Below are positions 25,619 to 34,222 of a DNA stretch of 64,000 nucleotides, piece by piece (position 1 is the stretch's first letter; every line of letters begins with the position of its first letter). The translations under genes and the position numbers were made by a program. The stretch is from UBA4636 sp963650915 (GTDB lineage: Bacteria > Bacillota > Clostridia > Christensenellales > Borkfalkiaceae), in NCBI GenBank assembly GCA_963650915.1, contig CAVJMJ010000004.1:35568-99567 (forward strand), given 5' to 3'. Under the pieces are notes generated by a model. The model was given only the letters and a program-made list of their open reading frames with translations. It was not told where the DNA came from and did not search any database.

Positions 25619-25891
25619 TAAACGTTGCAATGCTTTTTAGCGTAAAAAGTATAAGCCGTGTAATAACGGAATTTATGCTTTAAGCGAAAAGAAGAAGCCG
25701 AGTATAAAAGGTATGCACGTTTTTAAGCGGAAAGGTTGGCAAAAGCCGAGTAATTTTTAATTTTGCTCGTTAAAGCGGTCAAAACGAGAAGCCTAATATA
25801 AAAGACGCTAAACGTATTTATCGAGCCACGGTTAAATAGGCAAAAAGCTAAATGTGTTTATGCCCGCATAAATACAACGATATGCAACGTA

Positions 25892-25925
25892 AAAGCAAGC
25901 AATTTTTTTATTTTGCTTGCTTTTT
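25892..25925. terminator. Bidirectional terminator
   Basis: AAAGCAAGCAA / TTGCTTGCTTT arms with T-runs on both sides, between the recombinase and the convergent galactanase gene. Confidence 0.8.
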
Positions 25926-25936
25926 AAAATTGCGAT

Positions 25937-25949
25937 AACGGGCTTATAG
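25937..25949 (-). repeat. Dispersed motif, exact core, intergenic
   Basis: Minus-strand CTATAAGCCCGTTATCGC, with a seven-base A-run to its left (minus sense) and GGG before the core, so this copy can form a hairpin. Confidence 0.92.
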
Positions 25950-26154
25950 CCCTACTTTTTTTAAAATATAAAAGAGAAAATCGTCCGAAACGGTAATCTT
26001 TCGTCACGTTGCGAGAAGATAGAAGGGGAAAAATTGCGTCTTGGGACGCATGAATTGCAAATTTTCGTTTGCGTGAATTGTTGCTAACGCAACGTGAATT
26101 GACATATGGTCATGAGAGTTCATGAGAGTTCGCGAGCGGTCGTGAGTCGAAAAG

Positions 26155-27441
26155 TTATTCGCCGTAGACCAAGGAGAAGACTTTTAAGGATTCCAAAGGG
26201 TTTCCGTTAAAGTCGAACATTGCCTGGTTGTCGACTGCCGAACCGCCGTAGTATTTAGCGTCGGCATCGTATTCTTTTGCGTAAGAAGTCGCCCAACCCG
26301 AGCCGAAGCCTTCCCAAATACTTAAATTTTGACTATAATTTTTACCGCCGACGGGAATCCAGGCTCCCTCCCAATAGCAAACGCCGATGCCGTTTTTTAT
26401 TTTACCGACTGCGTTTATAACTTCCCGAACAGAGTTTGCCTGTCCTTGAACGGTGAATGGGTAGGGGCTGTAAACGGTCGTTTCGTCGCTTATCGTATTG
26501 GTATAAAAATCGCCGTCGTTTTCGGTGTAGCAATACGACGTTTCGGCAACCATTACTTTTTTAGAGTATTTTGTCGCGATGCCGTTTAAAACAGAAGTAA
26601 GATTATCCGTCGTTCCGTGCCAATAGGGGTAATAAGAAGTTGCAAAAACGTCGTAATTTACGCCGTTTTTATTTAATTCGTCGGCGTAATAACTTAAAAG
26701 CCCTTGCTTTTCGGGGTTTGTAAAGTGCAAAACGGTGCTTGCGTCGGGGTAAATTTCGTTTACGGCGGATATTCCGCTTTTGAAAAGGGAACAAACGTTT
26801 TTAAAATCGCTTTCGCCCGCCATGGCACCGTTCGTTTCGTTGCCTATCTGTACGAGGCTTATTTTTATCCCCGAACCGTTGAGTTTCAAAAGGCAATTTT
26901 TCGTGTAGTCGTATAGTGCGGTCGATTTTTCTTCGAGAGTAAACGATTGCCAATCCTTCGGCGCACGTTGCTTTTTCGGGTCTGCCCAAAAGTCGGAATA
27001 ATGAAAATCCACCATTAAGTTCATGCCGTAAGCGTTTGCACGTTTACCTATTTCCAAGCAAGAATTTATATCGCAGTTTCCTCCGCCGTAGCCGTTTCCG
27101 TTTGAGTCGTAAGGATTATTCCACACCCGCACTCGAATGGTGTTTATTCCGCTTTCCGCCAAAATTTTAAAAACGTCGGTTTGATTGTTTTCGTAATCGT
27201 AAAACTTTACACCGCTTTTTTCAAGAGATAAAATACTCGATACGTCCATTCCGAAAATAAAATCGTCGCTGAGAGAGGCAATCTTTTCCACCGTGATTTC
27301 ATTTGATTTAAGCCCTTTTAATCCCTTTACCGCAAACGGCTTTATCGGCGAAAAGTCGTTTTTATTGCAACCGAAAAAGGTAAAAAGCGGGGCGACGATG
27401 CAAAGTATCAACGCAAAAACCAATTTTTTTAAAATCTTCAT
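26155..27441 (-). CDS. Glycoside hydrolase family 53, endo-beta-1,4-galactanase, secreted
   Basis: 428 residues. A basic, hydrophobic signal ending at Cys25 (FTFFGC) suggests a lipoprotein. The GH53 barrel begins at FIFGMDVSSIL; IRVRVWNNPYD, MVDFHYSDFWADP and QIGNETNGAM are family marks, with Glu of GNE as acid/base and Glu in MVAETSYCYT as nucleophile. The enzyme cuts galactan side chains of pectin. It stands alone with no sugar transporter or regulator next to it. Ribosome site GGTGG 5 bases upstream. A perfect inverted repeat lies in its leader at 27460. Confidence 0.92.
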   Translation of the reverse strand: MKILKKLVFALILCIVAPLFTFFGCNKNDFSPIKPFAVKGLKGLKSNEITVEKIASLSDDFIFGMDVSSILSLEKSGVKFYDYENNQTDVFKILAESGINTIRVRVWNNPYDSNGNGYGGGNCDINSCLEIGKRANAYGMNLMVDFHYSDFWADPKKQRAPKDWQSFTLEEKSTALYDYTKNCLLKLNGSGIKISLVQIGNETNGAMAGESDFKNVCSLFKSGISAVNEIYPDASTVLHFTNPEKQGLLSYYADELNKNGVNYDVFATSYYPYWHGTTDNLTSVLNGIATKYSKKVMVAETSYCYTENDGDFYTNTISDETTVYSPYPFTVQGQANSVREVINAVGKIKNGIGVCYWEGAWIPVGGKNYSQNLSIWEGFGSGWATSYAKEYDADAKYYGGSAVDNQAMFDFNGNPLESLKVFSLVYGE

Positions 27442-27459
27442 AATTCCACCAAATCATAT

Positions 27460-27480
27460 AAACCGTTTTATAAACGGTTT
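27460..27480. promoter_or_regulatory. Inverted repeat before the galactanase
   Basis: AAACCGTTT-TAT-AAACGGTTT, nine-base arms, 19 bases upstream of the galactanase start codon. A possible operator of a LacI-type sugar repressor, or an mRNA hairpin. Confidence 0.5.
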
Positions 27481-27556
27481 TTATAACTACATTTTAACAC
27501 AAAAACGCCTTTCCGTCAAAGATTTTGCGAAAAAGTTATATAAAAGGTCGCTTTCG

Positions 27557-27585
27557 TTGACCTCGCCACGATAAACGGGTATAAT
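27557..27585 (+). promoter_or_regulatory. Sigma-A promoter of psuG
   Basis: TTGACC at 27557-27562, 17-base spacer, TATAAT at 27580-27585. Confidence 0.9.
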
Positions 27586-27636
27586 AATATCGTTATAAAA
27601 TCATCGTCGCCGAATTTTCGGCAACAAGGAGAATAC

Positions 27637-28560
27637 ATGAATCGTTATCTCGATATTTCAAAGGACGTAAAAAACGCATTGGATAAAGGACTTCCCGTCG
27701 TAGCGTTAGAGTCGACTATAATTTCCCACGGTATGCCTTATCCCGACAACGTTAAAACCGCTATTTCGGTAGAAGAGGCAATAAGAAAAGAGGGAGCCGT
27801 TCCCGCAACCATAGCAATTATCGGCGGACGGTTGAAAGTCGGCTTAACCGAGGAAGAAATCGAATACTTCGGTAAAAAAGGCACGGCTATAACCAAAGCC
27901 TCCCGTCGCGATTTAGCCCCGATAGTCGCTAAAAAACTCGACGGGGCGACAACGGTTACCACTACCATGATGATAGCAAATATGGCGGGTATCAAAATTT
28001 TTGCAACGGGCGGTATAGGAGGTGTTCACAGAGGGGCTGAAACCACCATGGATATTTCCGCCGACCTTGAAGAACTTGCAAACACGCCCGTAACCGTCGT
28101 TTGTGCGGGCGCAAAGTCTATACTCGATTTAGGTTTGACTTTAGAGTACCTCGAAACCAAGGGTGTGCCGGTCATCGGCTATAAAACGGAGTTTTTACCG
28201 GCGTTTTATACCGAAAAAAGCAAATTTAAAGTGGATTATTCGGTAAATAACGAAGAGGAACTTGCGTCGCTTATTTCGGCGCACGACGACCTCGGGTTAA
28301 AGGGCGGTATGCTTGTTACCAATCCAATTCCGCACGAGTTTTCCATGGACGAAGATTACATCGATTCGGCAATAAACAAAGCCCTCGAAAAGGCAGAGGA
28401 ACTCGGCGTTAAGGGAAAAGAAACGACACCGTTTTTACTTAAAGAAGTAAAAGACATTACGGGAGGGGACAGCCTCAAAGCCAACGTTCAACTCGTTTTG
28501 AATAACGCCCGTCTTGCCGCAAGAGTTGCCGTTTTGCTTGAAAAATACAAGAGGCAATAA
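27637..28560 (+). CDS. psuG: Pseudouridine-5'-phosphate glycosidase PsuG
   Basis: 307 residues, normal length. It splits pseudouridine 5'-phosphate into uracil and ribose 5-phosphate. Signatures: ALESTIISHGMPYP at the N-terminus, TTMMIANMAGIKIFATGGIG, GVHRGAETTMDISADLEEL with the metal-binding Asp, and the catalytic-lysine segment CAGAKSILDLGLTLEYLET. The kinase partner psuK is not adjacent. Strong AAGGAG ribosome site and consensus promoter; a single-gene transcript ended at 28782. Confidence 0.95.
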   Translation: MNRYLDISKDVKNALDKGLPVVALESTIISHGMPYPDNVKTAISVEEAIRKEGAVPATIAIIGGRLKVGLTEEEIEYFGKKGTAITKASRRDLAPIVAKKLDGATTVTTTMMIANMAGIKIFATGGIGGVHRGAETTMDISADLEELANTPVTVVCAGAKSILDLGLTLEYLETKGVPVIGYKTEFLPAFYTEKSKFKVDYSVNNEEELASLISAHDDLGLKGGMLVTNPIPHEFSMDEDYIDSAINKALEKAEELGVKGKETTPFLLKEVKDITGGDSLKANVQLVLNNARLAARVAVLLEKYKRQ

Positions 28561-28583
28561 TTTAAAGTACGGCGGAGAATTTT

Positions 28584-28653
28584 GTAGCCGGTAGCAGTTA
28601 GCCGTCAGCGGATAGCGGGCAGTGGTTAGCCGTTAGCAGGTAGCGGGTAGCGG
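28584..28653 (+). repeat. 7-bp tandem repeat, about 10 units
   Basis: Heptamers of the form GTAGCGG (GTAGCCG, GTAGCAG, TTAGCCG, ATAGCGG) in exact 7-base register. Confidence 0.9.
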
Positions 28654-28743
28654 ATAGACTATAAAAAAACGGCGGGGATGTCGCCGAAAAAACAGATATA
28701 TGTATTGAAGATATATTTAATTACATCGACGTAAAAGTAGCGT

Positions 28744-28756
28744 AACGGGCTTATAG
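28744..28756 (-). repeat. Dispersed motif, exact core, intergenic
   Basis: Minus-strand CTATAAGCCCGTT followed by ACGC; between psuG and the convergent hydrolase. Confidence 0.9.
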
Positions 28757-28781
28757 CCGCATATTTTAATTTTAAACATAA

Positions 28782-28811
28782 AAAAACGACGCCGAAAACA
28801 GCGTCGTTTTT
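28782..28811. terminator. Bidirectional terminator
   Basis: AAAAACGACGC / GCGTCGTTTTT arms, loop CGAAAACA, T-runs on both sides. Confidence 0.92.
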
Positions 28812-28858
28812 TTGCTATTTTTAGTTTGCTATTTTTAGTTTTTCTATTTTTGGTTTTG

Positions 28859-29560
28859 TTAAGAGTTATTTTTGCAGGCGTCTAAAAAAGCAAGAAAAAT
28901 ATCGTTTTGTTTTTTGTCGTCGTCGCACAAAAGTTCGGGGTGATATTTTATCCCCATATAAAATCTTTTATTTTGAGCCTCAATAACTTCGACTTGACCG
29001 TCCGACGACAGGGCAACTACATTTAAGCAATCGGGAATTTTATCCCCGATATAAAGGTGGATGCTGTTTATCATGAATTCTTTTTCCTTTACGACGGAAT
29101 AGAATTTGGAGTTTTCGTCGATAACTTTTAAACCGTGTACGTATTTTTCAAAAGGTTTTTCGTGGGTTGAATCGGTTAGTCTTCTCGTCGTACCGCCGAG
29201 TGCTCTTATTATGGTATTATAGCCGGCGCAAATTCCCAAAAGGGGAATATCGTTATCGAAACAATATTTTGCGGTAAATTCTTCGTAGTAACAGGAATTC
29301 ACTCCGCCCTGTAAAATTATGCCGTCGCACATTTTTAAAAATTTAACGAAGCGTTGTTGCTCCTCTTCGCTCATTTTTCTTTCGTCGTGTTCGTCTTTTT
29401 CTTGAAAATAAACGGTGTCGGACTGCGGTAAAATACCTAAAACGTCTGCCCCGTTTTTCACAAGGCAATATCTCAAATTATTGCTTACTCTCATCCAACT
29501 CCAACCGTAAACGGGATCTTGGTTGTAGTATTTCGTTACAATTCCGATGGTAGGTCTCAT
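28859..29560 (-). CDS. Class I glutamine-amidotransferase-like hydrolase (peptidase C26 family)
   Basis: 233 residues. Nucleophile Cys in LLGICAGYN and the His-Glu pair in KYHPELL form the catalytic triad of gamma-glutamyl-gamma-aminobutyrate hydrolase-like enzymes; DGIILQGGVN supplies the oxyanion glycine loop. The family removes gamma-glutamyl groups from small amides; the actual substrate is unknown. Ribosome site GAGG. It runs in the same direction as mnmG, 57 bases downstream of it, with a dispersed motif in that gap. Confidence 0.85.
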   Translation of the reverse strand: MRPTIGIVTKYYNQDPVYGWSWMRVSNNLRYCLVKNGADVLGILPQSDTVYFQEKDEHDERKMSEEEQQRFVKFLKMCDGIILQGGVNSCYYEEFTAKYCFDNDIPLLGICAGYNTIIRALGGTTRRLTDSTHEKPFEKYVHGLKVIDENSKFYSVVKEKEFMINSIHLYIGDKIPDCLNVVALSSDGQVEVIEAQNKRFYMGIKYHPELLCDDDKKQNDIFLAFLDACKNNS

Positions 29561-29588
29561 TTGTCCTCACTAATAAAAATCGGTCGCA

Positions 29589-29601
29589 AACGGGCTTATA
29601 G
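29589..29601 (-). repeat. Dispersed motif, exact core, intergenic
   Basis: Minus-strand CGGGCTATAAGCCCGTT then TGCG, with an AAAAAAGT tract before it, directly after the mnmG stop codon. Confidence 0.92.
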
Positions 29602-29617
29602 CCCGACTTTTTTCAAA

Positions 29618-31489
29618 TTATTTGTTTAAATAAACCATTAAAACGGCGATATCGGCAGGGTTTACGCCGGAAATTCTTCCCGCCTGACCGAGATTTGTCG
29701 GGCGAATTTTAGAAAGTTTTTCTCTTGCTTCCAGCCTAAGCCCCTCTAATTTTTCGTAATCGATGTCGGGTGGCAGGCGTTTTTCTTCAAGCCTTTTTGC
29801 CCTTTCGATTTCGTTTAAACCGCGTTCGAGGTACCCCTCGTATTTAGCGTCGGTTTCCATTCTCTCTTTTAGGTCGAAAGGAAGATCTTTAAAAACGCCG
29901 AATTTTTCAACGATATCGTTAAGGGGAATGCCTCTTTTTACCATTGCTTCGTAAGAAATACCGCCGTTTAATTCTCCGCCGTAACTTTCTACGAATTCTT
30001 TAACCTCTTTAGGTGAGCGGTTTAGTTTAAATTCCTTTTCCGCTTCCGAAAGCGTCTTGTTTTTTTCGATAAAAACTTTGTAGCGGTAATCGTCCACGAG
30101 CCCTACCTTTCTTCCGATTTCGGTAAGTCTGGCGTCGGCGTTGTCTTGGCGCAAAAAGATGCGATATTCCGCCCGTGAAGTCATCATTCTATAAGGTTCG
30201 TCGGTGCCTTTCGTTACGAGGTCGTCTATCAAAACGCCTATGTATGCCTGGTCTCTTCTTAACACGAGAGGCTCTTTATTCTCTAAGTAAAGGGCGGCGT
30301 TGATTCCTGCTATAAGCCCTTGTGCGGCGGCTTCTTCGTAACCGCTCGTGCCGTTTATCTGACCCGCCGTAAATAGGCCTTTGACTTTTTTGAACATAAG
30401 GGCGGGCGTTAAATCAAGACTGTCTATCGAGTCGTACTCTATGGCGTAGGCGTAGCGTACTATTTCGCAATGTTCCAAGCCTTTAACTGACCTATACATG
30501 GCTTTTTGCACGTCGTGCGGAAGGGAAGAGGACATGCCTTGAATATAAACTTCGTTAGTGTCCGCGCCTTCGGGTTCTATAAAAATCTGATGGCGCGTTT
30601 TATCTTTAAAACGGTAAACTTTGGTTTCTATGGACGGGCAATATCTCGGGCCCGCGGATTTTATCATTCCGTTAAACAGCGGTGAACGGTCGAGATTGTC
30701 CCTGATGATTTTATGGGTTTCCTCGTTGGTGTAAGTAAGATAGCACGGAGTTTGTTTTTCGGGAACTTGAGGAGATAAAAAGGAGAACGGGTAAACGTCG
30801 GTTTCGCCGTCCTGCCTTTCCAAAACGGAATAATCTATAGTTCTTCCGTCGACTCTTGCGGGGGTTCCCGTTTTAAAACGGCGCACCGAAAAGCCTAATT
30901 TTATAAGACTGTCCGTCAAACCGTTACTTGCTTCGAAGCCCGAAGGTCCCGAATATTTAAACCATTCGCCTGCAATTACTCGAGATTTTAAATATACGCC
31001 CGTGCAAAGGACGACGGTTTTTGCGTACAAAACGCTTCCGTAAGCCGTTTTTACACCGCAAACTTCACCGTTTTTAGTCAATATTTCCACGGCTTCGCAA
31101 GATAAGATGCGTAAATTTTCGGTGTTTTCCAAAACGCTTTTTACGTATCTGTGGTAATAGTTTTTATCCGATTGTGCGCGCAAACTCTGTACGGCTGCGC
31201 CCTTTCCTCGGTTGAGCATTTTTATTTGCAACATGGTTTTATCGGCGGCAATGCCCATAAATCCGCCGAGTGCGTCGATTTCTCTTACTAAATGCCCCTT
31301 TGCCGTACCACCGATGGACGGGTTGCAAGCCATAAACGCGATGTTATCGGGATTTAGCGTTAAAAGGGCTGTTTTGTGACCTTTTTTGGCAAGGGCGAGG
31401 GAGGCTTCGACTCCCGCATGCCCCGCGCCGACGACTATGGCGTCAAAGGTATCTTCTACAAATAAAGTATTCATTGTTTTTTTAAGCAT
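29618..31489 (-). CDS. mnmG: tRNA uridine-34 carboxymethylaminomethyl modification enzyme MnmG (GidA)
   Basis: 623 residues, full length. FAD-binding GAGHAGVEASLALA is near the N-terminus; GidA signatures NPSIGGTAKGHLVREIDALG, TGTPARVDGRTIDYS and GQINGTSGYEEAAAQGL are intact. With MnmE it modifies the wobble uridine of several tRNAs. It follows dnaA by 45 bases. The start codon follows directly on a 10-bp hairpin (31493-31517) and has no free Shine-Dalgarno. ATG 31474, five codons in, is an alternative. A degenerate motif-like stretch lies at 30310. Confidence 0.94.
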   Translation of the reverse strand: MLKKTMNTLFVEDTFDAIVVGAGHAGVEASLALAKKGHKTALLTLNPDNIAFMACNPSIGGTAKGHLVREIDALGGFMGIAADKTMLQIKMLNRGKGAAVQSLRAQSDKNYYHRYVKSVLENTENLRILSCEAVEILTKNGEVCGVKTAYGSVLYAKTVVLCTGVYLKSRVIAGEWFKYSGPSGFEASNGLTDSLIKLGFSVRRFKTGTPARVDGRTIDYSVLERQDGETDVYPFSFLSPQVPEKQTPCYLTYTNEETHKIIRDNLDRSPLFNGMIKSAGPRYCPSIETKVYRFKDKTRHQIFIEPEGADTNEVYIQGMSSSLPHDVQKAMYRSVKGLEHCEIVRYAYAIEYDSIDSLDLTPALMFKKVKGLFTAGQINGTSGYEEAAAQGLIAGINAALYLENKEPLVLRRDQAYIGVLIDDLVTKGTDEPYRMMTSRAEYRIFLRQDNADARLTEIGRKVGLVDDYRYKVFIEKNKTLSEAEKEFKLNRSPKEVKEFVESYGGELNGGISYEAMVKRGIPLNDIVEKFGVFKDLPFDLKERMETDAKYEGYLERGLNEIERAKRLEEKRLPPDIDYEKLEGLRLEAREKLSKIRPTNLGQAGRISGVNPADIAVLMVYLNK

Positions 31490-31492
31490 GCA

Positions 31493-31517
31493 AATTCGCC
31501 GTGGAAAACGGCGAATT
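31493..31517 (-). promoter_or_regulatory. Hairpin covering the mnmG translation start region
   Basis: Perfect 10-bp stem AATTCGCCGT / ACGGCGAATT with a 5-base loop in the dnaA-mnmG gap, ending three bases before the mnmG ATG (minus strand). No T-run, so it is not a standard terminator; it may tune translation or mRNA processing. Confidence 0.6.
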
Positions 31518-31534
31518 AAATTAAGGTATTGAGT

Positions 31535-32869
31535 TTATTGTTTCAGTATCAAATTTTTAAGGTCGCTGACTTCGGTTGCTATTCTCGGATTGGTTTTTAT
31601 AAGCCCCGCAATTTTGTCGCGAGTGTATATAACGGTCGTATGATCCTTTCCGCCCATTGCCTGACCTACCGACACGAGGGGAATATCCAAAAGTTCGGTT
31701 ATAAGGTAGGTGCAAATTTGCCTCGGTTCCACGAGTTCTTTATTCTTCTTTTTGCCGAGTAAGTCTTGCTTGGAAATTTTATAAAAGTTGCAAACGGTGT
31801 TTATTACCGCCGTCGGCGTCAAACTGTCCTCGTGGCTTTCGTTGTTTTTGGAAAGGGACAAAGCCTCCCTCGCAAGATTTATGTTGATATCCGTTTCCAT
31901 CAAACTTGCCGCAAAAATAACTTTGTTTAAAAGCCCTTCCAAAGACCGCACGTCGTCGTCGCCGTTTTCGGCGATAAAGGTTGCCACGTCCGTTTGAATC
32001 ATGCACTTTTTCTCTGCGGCTTTTTGTTGAATAATTGCGATTTTGGTTTCGAGATCGGGCGGTAAAACCTGCGCAAGCAGTCCGCACTGAAAACGGGTAA
32101 CCAATCTTTCTTCCAAAAGTTCGATTTCTTTAGGTTCGCAATCGGCGGACAAAATAATTTGTTTGTTTCTGCCGTAAAGATCGTTAAAGGTGTGAAAAAA
32201 TTCTTCCTGCGTCGATTGTTTTTTGGCTAAAAATTGCACGTCGTCGATAATCAAAACGTCGACGTTTCTATACTTGGAACGGAATTCCTCTCCGCCCGTA
32301 CCCGAATAGGCTTTGCCTTGGCGAATGGTGTTGATAAGATCGTTGGTGAATTTCTCGCAAGTGCAATACAAAACGTGAAGTTCGGGCTTGTCTTTTGCAA
32401 GTTTGTTTGCAATGGCGTGCATTATGTGGGTTTTGCCGAGCCCCGTATGCCCGTAAATGAACAAAGGGTTGTAACTGTTCCCGGGGTCGTCGGCAACGGC
32501 TTTTGCCGCAGCGTACAAATAGCGGTTGGAACTTCCCACCACAAAGGAATCGAAAGTGTATTTCGGATCGATGGGGGAAGATATGGAATCGGGCTCTTTT
32601 GAGGAAGCAAACATAGGATCGCTATCGCTTCCGACGTAAATTTGAAAATCGGTAAGCCCCGTTCCCGCAGTCTTCATGGCTTCGATTATTTTGTCCGAAA
32701 GCCTCGACGCCTGCTTTGCGTAAAGTTGGGTATCGGTATGCAAAATTAAAGTGCTACCCAATAGATCTACGGGTTTTAAACTGTTTATAAACGTCGTAAA
32801 AGATATTCTCGAAACGGTTTTTTCAAGTTCTTCGGTCGTTTTTTTCCAAAGGATTTCGTAATTTTCCAT
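31535..32869 (-). CDS. dnaA: Chromosomal replication initiator DnaA
   Basis: 444 residues. Domain I spans about 1-85, Walker A GHTGLGKT is at 140-147, Walker B VLIIDDVQ near 205, and the DNA-binding domain IV ends with the signature GGKDHTTVIYT. AAGGA ribosome site 7-8 bases before the ATG. It is transcribed away from recF and toward mnmG; dnaN, normally next to dnaA, is absent here. I see no TTATCCACA-type DnaA boxes in the 264-base dnaA-recF gap. Confidence 0.97.
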   Translation of the reverse strand: MENYEILWKKTTEELEKTVSRISFTTFINSLKPVDLLGSTLILHTDTQLYAKQASRLSDKIIEAMKTAGTGLTDFQIYVGSDSDPMFASSKEPDSISSPIDPKYTFDSFVVGSSNRYLYAAAKAVADDPGNSYNPLFIYGHTGLGKTHIMHAIANKLAKDKPELHVLYCTCEKFTNDLINTIRQGKAYSGTGGEEFRSKYRNVDVLIIDDVQFLAKKQSTQEEFFHTFNDLYGRNKQIILSADCEPKEIELLEERLVTRFQCGLLAQVLPPDLETKIAIIQQKAAEKKCMIQTDVATFIAENGDDDVRSLEGLLNKVIFAASLMETDININLAREALSLSKNNESHEDSLTPTAVINTVCNFYKISKQDLLGKKKNKELVEPRQICTYLITELLDIPLVSVGQAMGGKDHTTVIYTRDKIAGLIKTNPRIATEVSDLKNLILKQ

Positions 32870-33133
32870 AAGGTCTTCCTTGTAAGCGATTTGCCCGCAG
32901 TCTTAAACTTTACGTTAGCGACGGCAAAAAATTTAACGATTATTTTCGTTAACGGCTAACCCCGTTCGTTTTTTGTCGTCTAAAGTCGCGTTTTCGTTGA
33001 CATAAACGCGGATAATTTATATAATTTAATTAACGATCGGTTAAAGCTTTCGGCAGGGGTGCCGACTGTGTATTACTTATTGTATTATAAACGGCAAAAA
33101 AAAGCAAGGTTTTTTACCTCGTAGCGGTATGAA
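32870..33133. other. dnaA-recF divergent intergenic region
   Basis: AT-rich, with a strong recF-directed promoter at 32997 and a TATATAATTTAATTAA stretch. No DnaA-box cluster was found, so I do not call an origin. Confidence 0.6.
32997..33025 (+). promoter_or_regulatory. Sigma-A promoter of recF
   Basis: TTGACA at 32997-33002, 17-base spacer, TATAAT at 33020-33025, giving a leader of about 100 bases. Confidence 0.9.
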
Positions 33134-34222
33134 ATGTTCGTAAAAAAATTAACGCTTAAAAGTTTTAGAAATTACGAGAACGAAACTTTTGAGTTTAAAG
33201 AAGGTTTAAATTTAATAGTAGGGCGTAACGCACAGGGAAAAACCAACGCCGTCGAAGCCGTTTTTTTACTCGCGACGGGGTATTCTCCCAAGGTTAAGCG
33301 CGACAAACAGGTTATACGCTACGGCGATAAATCGGCTACGATTTCCGCCTTAGCCCACACCGATTTCGGCGATATAGATTCCCGTATAGATTATTTTTCC
33401 GACGCCAATAAAAAGATTACGGTGAACGGACAGGACACGAAAAAGGTTTCCGATCTTTTAGGCAATATATTTGCCGTATTTTTCAACCCCGGTGAGTTAA
33501 AACTTATACAGGAAGCCCCCGAAGACAGAAGAAGATTTTTGGATATATCCATTTCGCAGATGAACAAGCGGTATTATTCCGATTTGTCCGTTTATAAAAA
33601 AATACTGACGCAACGCAACAATTTACTGAAAGAACACGACAAAGAGTTGATTTACGACACTTTGCCCGTTTGGGACGAGCAGTTTTCGGCTTACGCCGCC
33701 GAGATAATAGAGATAAGAAAAAATTACGTCGAAAAACTTGCCCCATACGCTTTTAAAGCCCATTACGACATAACCGACGGAAAAGAGGCGTTAAGCGTTT
33801 CCCTCGTCGGCAATTACCCCGATACCAAGGAGGAAATCAGAGAAAATATTTTAACGGCGTTAAAACTCAACCTCGAAAAAGATATTATTCTCGGTTGCAC
33901 TTCGGTAGGTCCGCACAGGGACGATTTAAAAATCACGGTAAATAAAGAAGACGTTAAAAATTACGGCTCGCAAGGTCAGCAAAGGACGGCTGCGCTTTCT
34001 TTAAAAATAGCCGAACTCAACGTTTACAAAGAAAGATTCGGCGAATACCCCGTGCTTATTTTGGACGACGCGATGAGCGAACTCGATACCATGCGTCAAC
34101 AAAAATTACTTGCTTCGACAGAGGGCATTCAAACGATAATTACTTGCACCGACGCCACGGAAAAGTGCTTTGAAGGAAGAGATTGCAAAATTTTCAGAAT
34201 AGAAGGTGGAAAAATTGTCTGA
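33134..34222 (+). CDS. recF: DNA replication and repair protein RecF
   Basis: 362 residues. Walker A GRNAQGKTNAVEA, ABC-like signature YGSQGQQRTAALSLK and Walker B PVLILDDAMSELD are intact. It loads RecA at single-strand gaps. Usually it follows dnaN; here it is the first gene after the divergent dnaA. Ribosome site is weak (GCGGT). The next gene starts inside it. Confidence 0.95.
   Translation: MFVKKLTLKSFRNYENETFEFKEGLNLIVGRNAQGKTNAVEAVFLLATGYSPKVKRDKQVIRYGDKSATISALAHTDFGDIDSRIDYFSDANKKITVNGQDTKKVSDLLGNIFAVFFNPGELKLIQEAPEDRRRFLDISISQMNKRYYSDLSVYKKILTQRNNLLKEHDKELIYDTLPVWDEQFSAYAAEIIEIRKNYVEKLAPYAFKAHYDITDGKEALSVSLVGNYPDTKEEIRENILTALKLNLEKDIILGCTSVGPHRDDLKITVNKEDVKNYGSQGQQRTAALSLKIAELNVYKERFGEYPVLILDDAMSELDTMRQQKLLASTEGIQTIITCTDATEKCFEGRDCKIFRIEGGKIV

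Larger units (their letters stand above)
25619..26154. other. Gene-free spacer with degenerate repeats
   Basis: Repeated words such as AAGCCGAGTA and AAAAGCCGAGTAATT at 25690-25760, a terminator at 25892, a dispersed motif at 25937 and twofold CATGAGAGTT at 26110-26130. No gene. Confidence 0.75.

Noticed and set aside
29589..29601. Dispersed motif as an ordinary intrinsic terminator
   Set aside because: The hairpin needs CGGG before the core, which many copies lack, the T-run is about ten bases too far, and copies occur inside genes in both directions.
32870..33133. Origin of replication between dnaA and recF
   Set aside because: No DnaA-box cluster seen; only the AT-rich stretch and gene content would support it.
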